From the NCBI GenBank assembly GCA_964058805.1, contig CAXKVV010001395.1, forward strand, positions 1-29,566: a stretch of DNA of 29,566 bases, given 5' to 3'. Below the pieces are notes generated by a model. It saw only the letters and a program-made list of their open reading frames with translations, was not told the DNA's origin and did not search any database. Position numbers and translations under genes: made by a program. The DNA comes from Schoenoplectus triqueter. Taxonomy: Eukaryota > Streptophyta > Magnoliopsida > Poales > Cyperaceae. Of the stretch, positions 1-10,681 are shown in pieces; within the stretch, counting starts at the first letter, position 1; every line of letters begins with the position of its first letter.

Positions 1-411
1 GTTCTTTTGCTCAAAGCTAAAACGCCGCTAGTCGTTTTGGATAATCGTCTATTCATGGATGGTGCCAGTAGGTTCTTTCAACCCCTCATGCCATCTCTGG
101 AAATATTGAATGGTTATGGTCAGAAGCCATTTCAATTTATTAGGTTATTGAAGTATCTTTATGTTTCTGAGGTTCTTGATTCTTGAAAAGCAAATTACTT
201 TGCCAGTAAGAGCTTAGGTGTTGTACTGAAATCATTTGTGCTGCTAGCTATAAGTCAAAATATTTTTTATGTGAATTCAAGTTACATTCCAAAAACTATA
301 TTTGGAATATCAGAAGAAAGCTGTTGTTCAAATTGTTGTACTATTTGAATATTCTATTATCTTAGTTGAATGTCCCAGTTATTTATAATATTTTTTTTTA
401 TTTTTTCATTA
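1..411 (+). other. Upstream region of the FKBP20-1 gene, probable 5' UTR intron end
   Basis: No coding region is recognisable. The last part is a long T-rich run ending in CATTAG at 406-411/412. This looks like a 3' splice site, so the FKBP mRNA leader may carry an intron whose acceptor lies about 44 bases before the start codon. I could not fix the matching donor or the transcription start. They may lie in the first 200 bases or outside the window. This is inferred from sequence composition only. Confidence 0.35.
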
Positions 412-455
412 GATAACGAAAGTAATAGTATCTAATTGTCCATTTAATAGAAATC

Positions 456-644
456 ATGGCTGAGCCAATAGATTTGACTGGTGATGGTGGTGTGCTAAAG
501 ACTGTAGTAACAAAACCCAAAGCTGATGCAATGGCACCATCTGACAGCATCCCTCTGGTTGATGGTACTATTCTTATTCTTTTTACTTTAAAAAGTAGTA
601 ATTCTTTCTTTTGTTGATTGAAAATTGTATGAAGTACCAGAAAG

Positions 645-693
<49 letters not shown>

Positions 694-1709
694 CTTTTGA
701 CAGTACACTATGAAGGAACACTTGCTGAGACTGGTGAGGTATTTGATACTACACATGAAGACAACACAGTATTCTCCTTTGAAATAGGCACAGGGTCTGT
801 TATTAAGGCGTGGGATATAGCATTAAGAACAATGAAGGTATTTTATTCATATTATGTAGCAATTGTGTAGATTTGTTTTATCCATCAATTCATCTTTGTA
901 CTGATCAAACTGTTTAAAATCACTTTGCTATCCACAAAGGTCGGAGAGGTTGCCAGAATTATGTGCAAGCCTGAGTATGCTTATGGAAGTGCGGGTTCTC
1001 CTCCTGAAATACCCCCAGAGTAATCAATATGTTTTGTTTTTAGAAAAGAATGCCAATTTTTTTCTTTTCCTTCTTTTAATTTTGTGATTTTTTTTTGTTT
1101 ACAGCGCTACATTAGTCTTTGAGGTGGAACTGGTGGCATGCCGACCAAGAAAGGGTTCAAGTATTAGCACGGTGATAGATGAGAAGGCTAGGCTTGAGTA
1201 AGTCTATGTTACTAGATACTATGCATATAATTTATACTTCAAATATTGAAAATCCACAACAACCTTAGAATGCAATCTGTTATAATTGAAACTTAAATTT
1301 ACAACTAGAAAGTCTGTATATATATGAACCTCCAGACCATGGACCCTGAAACACACTAGATCAATGTGGCCCTGATATCTTGTACTAACCATTTCCTTTT
1401 ATTTTTGAAAATTCCCAAATCCTTCCATGCCTCTCACTATTTTTCAGTATTTGTGTGTAATATCAGTTGTGAGTGATCTTTGACAAAATTGTTAAGAAAA
1501 AACTATTCTGTTACAAGTCATCTAAATGTATTATATATATATATGCAAAATTGAAAAGGGAGTTGAAGAAGAATAGAGAGATGGTGGCTAAGAGCAAAGA
1601 AGAAGAGAAGAAAAAGAGAGAGGAAGCCAAAGCAGTGGCAGCTGCTCGCGTCCAAGCCAAATTAGATGCAAAAAAGAACCAGGGGAAAGGCAAGGCGAAA
1701 TCCAAGTGA
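456..1709 (+). CDS. FKBP20-1: FKBP-type peptidyl-prolyl cis-trans isomerase, FKBP20-1-like (5 exons)
   Basis: Exons join as 456-564, 704-837, 940-1019, 1105-1197 and 1559-1709, all with GT-AG introns, giving 188 residues and a TGA stop. The family catalyses proline cis-trans isomerisation during protein folding. The FKBP fold spans about residues 33-120. Residues matching the FKBP12 pocket are visible: Tyr39, Phe50-Asp51, Phe62, Val69-Ile70, Trp73, the AYG motif at 95-97 and Phe113, so activity is plausible. The loop histidine of FKBP12 is replaced by Ser101. Residues 134-188 form a highly charged Lys/Glu/Ala helix ending in a Lys-rich tail, which suggests a coiled coil and a nuclear signal. 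This short, single-domain layout matches plant FKBP20-1 (about 190 residues). The ATG has A at -3 and G at +4, a strong context. No earlier in-frame start fits. Confidence in family and exon structure is high. Nuclear location is inferred. Confidence 0.93.
648..691. repeat. (AT)22 microsatellite in FKBP intron 1
   Basis: Forty-four bases of uninterrupted AT dinucleotide lie in intron 1 and end only 12 bases before the exon 2 boundary at 704. Only a short pyrimidine-rich stretch (ttccttttgacag) separates the repeat from the exon. Open frames that seem to cross it on both strands are artefacts of the repeat. Confidence 0.97.
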
Positions 1710-1775
1710 TTTCTTCCTACTTCCAATAGTCTGAGACAACATCTGTTAGTGTATATTTCTTCTGGAATATACTGA

Positions 1776-1816
1776 AATAAACTTTAGCTTAGTGGCTAGT
1801 AGTTACTGAGAATAAA
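1776..1816 (+). promoter_or_regulatory. Polyadenylation signals of FKBP20-1
   Basis: Two AATAAA hexamers occur at 1776-1781 and 1811-1816, 67 and 102 bases after the stop codon. This is a normal distance for a plant 3' UTR. Either could be used. The cleavage site cannot be read from the sequence. Confidence 0.5.
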
Positions 1817-2426
1817 ATTTTCTGCATCTCCTCTGCCAATAATAATTTGGTTGATTTTGCATTAATATGCACGTATATGGTGATATAGTGTTGATTTAGA
1901 TTCCTGCGGAATTGCCTTTTTTGTTTTCCTTGTGGCTAGTAGTAGTATGGTAACTTTTTTTTCCCTCTTTTTAGAAGAGTGACCTAATAAATGTGTCGCC
2001 AACGCAAACCTGAGATAACACATCTAAAATTTATCTGCACATTTTTCAGCATCGGAAAGGATTTCATTTGCTTCGTCAAAAAGGATCTTTAAATATATCA
2101 GAAGATATTGATCAATTTAACTAGACAATATGATTAGAAAAAAAACAGGTTTAAATTAACGCGTTAATGAAATCAAAATACGACCGATTATGACTTCTAG
2201 TAATTCGGGGTCCTCTGTCAAATTGTCCACAAGCGTCCATCTTGTCTGTATTAGATGTAAATCATATACAATTTAAAATCTACATGGTTCAACTTAACAG
2301 AAGTACAGGATTTGGCCCAAGCCCCACCAATGACATGTCAATCTCGTTCGCGTTTATACTTTGAGAATGTAGAACTTCAAAATTTGTACGTAACAGAAGT
2401 TAAAATTAGCAATTCATTGACAGTTG
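1817..2426. other. Intergenic, no recognisable gene
   Basis: AT-rich DNA after the FKBP 3' end. I see no coding frame of note, RNA gene or clear repeat here. Confidence 0.6.
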
Positions 2427-2435
2427 AGCTGGAAG

Positions 2436-2934
2436 TAGGTCTATAAACGAATCGAATTTGATCGAAATAGCTAATGTTTGAGTTTGATTTGAAATTAATT
2501 CGAACTAAATTGAATTCAAACTAAATCGAACTCAAATTAAATTGAACTCTAGACAAACTCAATTATTTTAATTTTTATATTTATTTTCATATTATCATAG
2601 ACAATTAGAGCTAAATAATTATTATTTTATTATTTCTATATTAAAATTTGAAAAAAAAACTAATATTTATTAATTTGATAATAAATTAATAATATATTAT
2701 TAATTTTATAAAAAATAATTATATTATTATATATATATTTATGACTAAATAGTTAAAATATATGCAAATAACTACATATCAAACTATTACGAATCAAACT
2801 CGAACTAGTTCAATAAAAAAATTATCAAACCGAACTCAAATCGAACTGACAAAAAATTATAATCAAACGAACAGAACTCTAGCGAAAAGCAAATTGAATA
2901 CAAATCAAATTACGAATTACGAACTTGTACCCCT
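2436..2934. mobile_element. Non-autonomous terminal-inverted-repeat element (499 bp, MITE-like)
   Basis: The left end (taggtctataaacgaatcg) resembles the reverse complement of the right end (aggggtacaagttcgtaatt). The two halves are rich in matching gaa-ctc/gag-ttc motifs, and the centre is almost pure AT. The element is flanked by AGCTGGAAG (2427-2435) and AGCTGGAGG (2935-2943), a 9-bp target duplication with one mismatch. No transposase is encoded. Degenerate elements of this style are common in plant intergenic DNA. A 9-bp duplication would fit a Mutator-type origin, but a hAT origin (8 bp) is possible. The short open frame across the right half is incidental. Confidence 0.6.
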
Positions 2935-2971
2935 AGCTGGAGGTGAGAGGGCTCCAGGCATTTGCTCTAAC

Positions 2972-3201
2972 AAAAAAAATCTTCTGATTTTTTTAAAATA
3001 AAGATAAAAGTGTAAGCTACTCAATTTTTAAAATTTTTTATTTTTTATTAATAAGAAAATAAAAGAGAAAAAAATTCTCTAGGATTTTTCTCTATAAAAA
3101 ATCTTCTGATTTTTTTTAAAAAATAAATAAATATAGAGGTCTAGGTTACTCAATTTTTAAAATCTTCTAATTTTTATATTAATAAGAAAATGAAAAACAA
3201 A
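2972..3201. repeat. Imperfect tandem duplication of a ~100-bp AT-rich unit
   Basis: Two copies begin with aaaaaatcttctgattttt, at about 2972 and 3095. Both continue through a 'tactcaatttttaaaat' motif and end in 'attaataagaaaat'. They differ by small indels and substitutions. No function is evident. Confidence 0.75.
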
Positions 3202-5058
3202 ATCACTAAACTAACCTAATTGAAATAGATATCACCAAAAAAGTAATTCTGGTATTAAAACAGGGGGACTCAGTCGGGCCGTAAATTGGGCGGACGATGT
3301 CCGGCCTTATTACTGTTGGACAGGATCCAGAAATTAAACAAGGATATCAATTCTAGTATGAAAGCTGTTCTGATACATAAGCCTGGACACACTTCAATTA
3401 CTAGACATATTTTTATCGATTTATTATTAAAACAATAAAGAACTTCTACTTACTAATGGAAATTAAGCCTGGACGCTGATCTGAAACTTTGTACACCTTA
3501 CATGCTCTCTTAGATCTGCATAGTTTTCAAAAAATGGTATATCATAAGTCATAACTTGTTCCATCTCGGAACGTCACTGCACCTTGGAGCGAGCGTATCC
3601 AATGAGAGTTTCTATTCCTACGTGTCATTATTTATTTTTTTATTTTAGCGTCGGAGAGCAATTTCTAATTTAAAAATTTTAATCACAGTTTCTAATTTAG
3701 CAACTCGCTTAATTTAGCATTGGAGGGGTGGGCAGGCGCAGAGGCGCAAATTTTTCTTTGTAATTGTTGTTTGACGCGAATGATAATTGTCCATTTGACA
3801 CAAAAATTGTCATCACATGATTTTAACGTTGAAGAAGGTTTATTGTAATAAGCAACTTTTTTGACGTCGCTTAACTAAGAGTTTAAAAATAATTTCAACG
3901 TTGGTGATGCTTTAGGGACAATTATTTATCAGACAAATCTGTTTCGCGTGCCGCGTATCGTGTCATTTCACGTAACGTATCTTCTTTCAAATTAATATGT
4001 GCATATCATGTGAAGCCATACAAATATTTTTTCCTCAATTATTTATATTTAGAGATAAATATAAAATATATTATTTTATAAAAGTGTCTAATATGTTTCT
4101 TCACTTTTTATAAATTATGCATTTTTTCATAAATTTTATTTAGTTTCTTTAATGAAAAAAGATAAATTTCGAATTTTTTTTTTTGACCAAATGTGATAAC
4201 TGATACATTTTTTCCATAATTTTTCATAAATACTTTTACATTGCATTTCCTTTCAAACGGACAACGGACACACATTAGTATTCTTTCCATTGAAATTAAA
4301 GACGAAGGGATAGTTTGTTTCTTTTTGTCCGAATTTGTTTCTCTTCAAATATTTTTTTTTATCTGATTTAAATTTAAACCTGTGCATTTCTCTATGAAGA
4401 AAAGAAATACATCATCATCATCATCATCATCTAATCTATGCTAGACCTAGACATACAGTTATTTAGAATTGTAGGTTTAGGTCAGTTCTTTAGAATTTTC
4501 TAAAAAAAGGAATACAAGCATGATAAAACCAGCATCTCTCCACGGAGAAACGAGACAAATCACCATCAATGGTAAGTCCACAGTTTTTTAGAGCTAGAAC
4601 TTAAAAAGTCATTCGAGCATAGCAGAGTAAAATGTCAAATCCTCGTTGGCATAACCATTCAAGTGAGGCCTTTAAGCTTTCTTGACTTAATAAATTGAAA
4701 TGGGAAAAAGAACAAAAATAGGAAAGAGAAGGGAGAAGGCACCTCTGAAATTTTGATTAATGTTCAGAAAAACTGTAACCTTTGAATTACAACTATGACA
4801 ACATAAGATACAAAACCCACAAATTAACCCACTTGATTTCATTTCCTACCTAAATAAAACAAACATTTTTTGTACTTTACATTAGGAGAAATTGCACTGC
4901 GCAAACCCCCCTCCCCCCAAAAAAAAAATGTTCATGAAAAGATGACAACGAGCTCCAAGTACAGTTAGTGTTCTCTTTTTAGGCCATATATTTCCCGAAC
5001 CAGACTCCTTTGTGCCAAGTATTCTTGTTGTATGAAACAAAATGTACAAACATGGAAA
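3202..5058. other. Intergenic between FKBP20-1 and the DHHC gene
   Basis: AT-rich DNA without a supportable gene. It includes a more GC-rich patch near 3265-3310 and the motif taagcctggac repeated at about 3378 and 3463. The 3' UTR of the DHHC gene on - must lie in the last few hundred bases, but I see no clear signal that marks its end. Confidence 0.5.
4410..4430. repeat. (CAT)7 microsatellite
   Basis: Seven perfect CAT units in intergenic DNA. No associated gene. Confidence 0.9.
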
Positions 5059-8000
5059 TCAGATTGGTGTAGAAGCTGGTGAGAGGTCATATGCGGTGCG
5101 AAACCTCAGACCTGATCCTATGTGACCCGACGTGGGACATGCCCAACAACATATATTCGGTCCTAGAACCTGTTCATGAAAAGATGCTTAAATTCATATA
5201 TAATTCTAGGAAGCATAAAGTCTAATAAATATATAAATATAACGTAAGGTATGAACCACAATTTTGTAATTCCATCAATGCATGTTCAGAATTTCACCAC
5301 CACTATAGTATTAATCTGGAATGAACTCGAGTGAATCTTCAAAATTCATCCATTGATTTATTTAACAAGTGTCATTCAAAGCGAACTAAACAAATCCAAA
5401 TTGATAAATGAATGCAATACTTAGCTGCATTTAGAAATCCAGAAAATGACATGTACAATAACACTGCAGTAATAAAGCTTAAACAAATCTTGATTGTATT
5501 ACCTAGTTTTTTTGTATTGCTTCTAGTTAACTCCTGGAGAGACTATTTTCAACTGAAAGAAGTTATATTCGATGCTACTATACTTAACAGGGTTGAATCA
5601 AATGATGAAGTTTAATGTTGTTTTGTTGCTTCTAGCTGAGAATATTACTCTTTACATGCATATACCTACTAGTTCTGGTAGATGCTTAGTTCAAGAGAGG
5701 CTTGATTACAACATCTGAAATCCAGCCGAAACCCGATGCAGTAAGTTTCAGAATTCACTTGGATCTCAAATTTAAATTAATTGGGAGACCCCATTTATAT
5801 CCATTAAGTTCTAGTTAGTTCTGGTAGATGCTTAGTTCAAGAGAAGCTTGATTACATTATCCGAAATTCAGTCCGAAATCCACTGCAGAAATTTCAGAAT
5901 TCACTTGGATCTCAATTTTAAATTAATTTGGAGCCCCCGTTTATATCCATTAAGTTCTAGTTACTGATTTTGGTTCTTGCTTGAGTTCTATACACATCTG
6001 ATTGGTTATGCGTTACTTGTACCTTGTAAAGCAAAAGTTATCACATTCTGGATACTAAAGAGATGAGTATAAAGGAAGAGGATACTTCCACACCTTGAAT
6101 TACGCATTAATCTTTTTGTTCAAAGCTGTAACCCATTATTGGTAGGGGGCAGATTGGATCCCTTTTACACTATGATGGACTTACAATGATCAGAAGTACA
6201 AGCACAGGGCAGATAAAAATAAGAAAGTTACCAAAACAAGATTCTCAAATGCACCAAGGTCGTATGGATGACGGTAAATATTACCGGCTTTCTCTGCCAA
6301 CCATGTTGCTCTTACGCCTTCATGATACTGCAAATCAATGGCTAAGATTATTAATTTTGACCATCTGATGAATTCAGTATAGTAAATTCATTTAATAAAA
6401 CTCTGTACCTCGATAGTTGTTTTGTTTTGTAAGATAAGGTATATATGCCATCCTAATAAAATAGTCAATGCCAGTGTTAAAGGGCAGAGGAGAACTGCAC
6501 AAATTATCTGCAATTGTACGAGTCATAAAAAAAGGGAATTTTGTGATGAAAGGCTACAAATATCTGAAAGAAGAATTATGTGCACTTACTATTGATGTTC
6601 TAGAATCATTGCTTGGTACATCCTCTTTATTAGGTATGTTCCGTGTAGCACTTCCTATTATAAGAACCTGGAAGCATTGATTTTACAAAAAATAAATTTA
6701 TATTAATGTCCCACTTGGTCATGACATGGTACATAGGTCATCAGCGTTCCATTCTGCCCCACTGATTTCAGTGCAAGTAATTAGATTTTGGGTCACTACA
6801 ACATCACTACAGTGTTTTCCACATTTGAAACAACGCCAACAATTTAGTGAATTTCCAAATACATCTGAACATTTTCATTGGCATCATATAGACCATCTTA
6901 TATTCTTGCGAATAGCGCTTGACCATTGCTAAGTGGAATGCTCTAATGGAAAAGGTGTGTTGATTAAATTGTGATGTTTGGTATTGTAAACTGTTATCAA
7001 CAACAATTTCCTCAGTTTATATAAGACTATTGGATAAGGGTAATGATTTTTTTCTTTTCTTTTTTTGGCCTGGGGGGGGAGACCTTGGGCAATTTATGCC
7101 CCAGACTCCACCCACCAATGGGCAATGCCAGTTGTGAACCTGAAAAAAAGTTATCTGGACAAGTTCACCAGCCCATTAGATAATAATATGAAATTTCTAG
7201 TATAAAAGGTCCCTCTTCAAAATAATTTCAATAACAATTTGTTCAACATTACAATTTCCTTCGCAGATATAATTATGAATTTAGGCCTTGCTATATAGAT
7301 ATAAGCACAGAATCGGGGTAATGAAGGTTTTCAAATGTTTGGTGCACTTGCAAAACATAAGAGGGGAAAATAACAAAAACAAGATAAGGTGGAAATACAT
7401 ACCAAAGAATGGAGACATGCAATAACAGCATAGAACACAAAAACTAGGAACACTTTATAATTTTCATGGCCCACGCAATTATTTATCCATATACAATGGT
7501 GATCCTTTATCAAAACAAAAAAAAAAACTTGCAGTTAAACTACTGAACAAAAACATAAATTAGTGTAAACAAGAATAAATAAATATGAAATTGCATTGCA
7601 TCAACCATTCTGAGGACACATCTTTTACAAACCCGACAGTGGTGTGCACGTGGAGGCTTATAGTGGCAGCATTTTTGGCAATATCTTAGATCACCACCCT
7701 GCATGTGACAAGAAATAATAAAAATAATATTTATCTGATTAAATGAAAAGGGTTGCCCTTTTACGGCATCGATATTGGACCTGAATTACATGAAAGGTAA
7801 ACCAACTCAGTTAATAAGAAACTTATAATGAAACAATTATATACCACTGCCTATTATGTTCACCTTAGTTTCAGTAGTCTCACTGAGAGACTATTTATAT
7901 ATATCTCACACATTCATTTGCACTAAAAATCTTCATAAACATCAATTATCCATTGAAATTTAGAAGTCATGCTCACTTCTAAATGCAAACTAGAATACCC

Positions 8001-8752
8001 TAACTACAAAGCCCACATCTGTCTAGCTCATAGCATGCTGATCTACATAAACTGGAGCAGAACTGGTAATTGCTTATCAAGTAAAGTAGATTCATGACCA
8101 AATTATTAAATTGCTTATCAAGTAAAGTAGATTCATGACCAAATTATTAAGTGGATCACAACATTCACAACAGTCGAGATAGAGTTCGGCACATGGCAAC
8201 AATTTTGCACATGCAACCCAAAACTTTGTCATCCTATCCTCATAGTAACAAAGAATCCGCCTTTCTAAAAGACCAGGTATGGCGGATTATTGGCCAAATT
8301 ATTAACTCAGATCATAAAATTACTATAGCTGGCCGATAAAGATGAATGCAATCGCAAACGAAACCGACAATGTCCACAGACTCACGTCTAACAAACCACC
8401 GTTCAAGCTTTAAAAAACCAATCAGAAAAAAATCCAATTAACCCACAGATCTGAAACTCGAGATCCCAAAAGCACTGACCTTCCTCTTGATCTCGTGAAT
8501 TGAGCTATTGGGTCTCTCCAAGTCTGGGACAAATGGCGTTGGCACGCGACCAGGATCCTTGACGACCGCCGTTGTGTAGGTAGCGATGCAAATCACAGCG
8601 AGTGCCGTGATGACGGCGGCATTGGCGAGGCCTGCCGCCGTGGAGAGGCGGAGCCAGCCCTCGATAGCGACAAACACAGTGGTGTAGTAGATGTAACATA
8701 TGCAAAAGAGAGCAGTAATGATCGGTAGAGTGATGTAGCCCGGCCGACTCAT
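5059..8752 (-). CDS. DHHC-type protein S-acyltransferase, PAT15/PAT16-like (7 exons)
   Basis: Exons on - are 8752-8480, 7698-7606, 7504-7403, 6667-6590, 6507-6409, 6327-6232 and 5169-5059. All junctions are GT-AG and phase 0, giving 283 residues. The family attaches palmitate to cysteines of membrane-associated proteins. Hydrophobic segments lie near residues 8-30, 42-64, 140-163 and 183-206, the usual four-span layout. Other landmarks are the DPG motif at about 67-69, the zinc-binding cysteine-rich domain at 92-135, and DHHC at 123-126 with catalytic Cys126. TTIE is at 212-215 and a PaCCT-like segment ([10 protein letters not shown]) near 235-245. Length and motif order match Arabidopsis PAT15 and PAT16. 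The start at 8752 is the only in-frame ATG before the first membrane segment. Upstream in-frame codons lack an ATG. A short uORF precedes it. No break is seen. The membrane compartment cannot be inferred. Confidence 0.93.
5671..5962. repeat. Tandem duplication of a 146-bp unit in DHHC intron 6
   Basis: Units 5671-5816 and 5817-5962 are head to tail, both starting agttctggtagatgcttagt and ending taagttctagtt. They are about 90% identical by eye. They lie wholly inside the 1.06-kb last intron of the DHHC gene. No coding content. Confidence 0.92.
8069..8150. repeat. Perfect 41-bp tandem duplication in DHHC intron 1
   Basis: Units 8069-8109 and 8110-8150 are identical, starting attgcttatcaagtaaagta. 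Identity suggests a recent slippage or repair event. They lie in the 781-bp first intron. Confidence 0.95.
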
Positions 8753-8774
8753 CTGATACACTGGTGTTTTGTAA

Positions 8775-8810
8775 TTAGCTTTGAAAAGATATAATTTGGG
8801 GAATTGACAT
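8775..8810 (-). promoter_or_regulatory. Short upstream ORF before the DHHC start codon
   Basis: On -, an ATG at 8810-8808 opens an 11-codon frame ending in TAA at 8777-8775, 22 bases before the main ATG at 8752. The main ATG has C at -3, a weak context. If the transcript starts further upstream, as the pyrimidine-rich leader suggests, this uORF could lower translation of the main frame. The transcript start is not known. Confidence 0.4.
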
Positions 8811-9503
8811 GTGGCGGCGTGAGATGGCGCCGGCGTGGAGAGACGACGCTGCTCTCTCCGGGGGGTTGTATACTGGCGCAAGCGAAGGGAGAGGAGTTCG
8901 CTGTCGCTGGAACGAAGGAAGAAAAGAGGGATATTTGCATTTGAGTCCTTGTAAGTATCACCATTATTTACTTATGTTTTGTGTTTGTACAAGCCCATTA
9001 TATTTACATAGTTGAATAGTTGAGAATTACGACTTATTAATCAGTTCACATTTTCCTCTAATTTTGTTTGTTATCTTTTTTCTGAAGTGCGATCATGTAC
9101 CTTGCTCTTTCGTCCTACTTTCCTTTTTACTACTACTCTACTAGTGGTTTAAAACAGAGAAGATGCAATTTGAAAACACCTTTATTAATTATACCAGTGG
9201 TGGAAAACAAATCCTAATTGGAGTCTTGCTTCAAGAAAGCCTTTTTATTTTGCTCATATTTATTTATTTATTTCAATTTCAAATAAAGAGAAAGCCTTTT
9301 TGTTTTGCTCATATTTCTTTTCTTTTTTTCAAATAAAGATAGAAACAATGAAGAGATCCCCTTCTTGAATCTTGATGGTAAGAAAAATGTAATTAGTATT
9401 TAGTTGGAGATGAAATCCAAATGTGCGTTCATCTGTAATATCAAATGTAGATCATAATTTCTTGAACAATCATAGATACTAAATTAGATGTATAAGAATA
9501 GAG
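8811..9503. other. DHHC 5' leader/promoter region and intergenic DNA
   Basis: The part next to 8811-8950 is GC-richer and, read on -, C/T-rich, as expected for a plant 5' leader. The open frames on both strands here are shadows. I find no convincing TATA box. The rest is AT-rich and has one tandem duplication, listed separately. Confidence 0.4.
9236..9343. repeat. Imperfect tandem duplication, ~54-bp unit
   Basis: Both units (from 9236 and 9291) start aaagcctttt(t), share ttttgctcatattt and end tttcaaataaaga. They differ in the T-rich middle. No coding content. Confidence 0.85.
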
Positions 9504-9724
9504 AAATGTTGCTTGGCTGCTTGCGTCTTAAAAAACACGAAATAATCATGCCTTTAGCGTCCCCATCTATGCCCCCACAAAGTGCATTATCAAACCTTAT
9601 TTCGTTGCCATTTTAGTTGAATAGTCGCTGTTTGGTTTAGTCAATATGTGATTAGTACGCTATACCCCTATTCTTCAGTCATCCAGACATGACAACTCCT
9701 ACTTAGCTACCGATTAATCAAGTG
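9504..9724. repeat. Duplicated segment, copy A (unfilled)
   Basis: This ~220-bp stretch matches 10682-11280 once the MITE there is ignored. Shared blocks include ttagcgtccccatctatgcc, gaatagtcg-tgtttggttta and gtcaatatgtgattagtac. After the insertion point they include cat-cca-aca and aatcaagtg. The copies are diverged by substitutions and small indels. I recognise no gene in it. Confidence 0.8.
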
Positions 9725-10681
9725 TTTTTTTTTCCAGAGCCCATGGATCCATTAACATCCAAAAGATTGGGTCTTTTGGGGCTGGATTTAACAAATAGTC
9801 TCTGTTATGACCCTAATTGAATGAAATTGAGGAATAATTTGGAAAGAATGATAAAAGAGAACAGTAATAGGGGATTGAACGAGTGTGTTCATGAAATAAA
9901 TCTATTGAGTAAAGCTCAAAAGAGGTATCATCAAGACAATCAGCAATAATGAAATGATACTGCGAACTACTATTTATAGACAATCAGCATTAATAAAAGC
10001 ATCTCTTTGTTTTGCTCTCCAACGAGGCAACGACCATCGACCATCGACCATCGACCATCGTAAGTCTTGCAAAGGCCCAATCTCCAGTTCTCCGATTTCT
10101 TCAACTTTTTCAACCCTTCCACTAGACCACTATCATCAACCTCATCACAGATTCAAGTCCTGAGTCCTGACAAGTGACAACCCCCCTTTGTTACCATAGT
10201 GTAAGGTTGTGTTCGTTTGCAAATTGCAACTCAAATGTTCGGTTACTATTTACGTGGGAAAAAATCAATTCAGTGAGTGAACTTCTTTTCCGTGTAAACA
10301 GTGGCGATCTCAGTGGAATTTTCTGGCTCTAAGTGAAATAAAAATTATTTAAGTCGCTTATATCAAATGAACCTCTCGGCGTGCTAAATAAATTTAGGTT
10401 TGTCTCGTATTTATTATTTTGTTTGCTTTTATTCAACTAATTCATAGAAATTAGTTGATTCATTTAATTGAAATTTATTTACTAAATTCTGACTTATTTT
10501 GTATAAGTCGTCAACACAATAAATATTGGAAAATATTTGAACACAATATAGCCATTTCCTTCTTATATTCGGGTCGATGCGTAATATAGATCAAGTAATA
10601 TTGATAAAGCAAATATTTATATTCAAATAGTATGCATTTTGTTGGTAAATAACAATGTTCTATGTACCGATATATATCCTA
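9725..10681. other. Intergenic between the two duplicated segments
   Basis: No gene seen. It contains a small heptamer minisatellite (10031-10060). At about 10305-10400 a stretch resembles the decayed edges of plant DNA transposons, but I could not define its ends. Confidence 0.4.
10031..10060. repeat. (CGACCAT)4 minisatellite
   Basis: Four perfect heptamers followed by CG. Intergenic, no known role. Confidence 0.93.

Noticed and set aside
398..870. Open frames on both strands with Ile-Tyr repeats
   Set aside because: They read through the (AT)22 repeat. The + frame is FKBP exon 2 extended into its introns.
6186..6932. Small + frames between 6.1 and 7.0 kb
   Set aside because: They overlap DHHC exons 4-6 and introns on the opposite strand and show no protein family.
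8438..8881. Longer DHHC N-terminus starting at 8881
   Set aside because: The upstream part begins at a non-ATG codon and is leader-like. The ATG at 8752 opens directly into the first membrane segment, as in the family.
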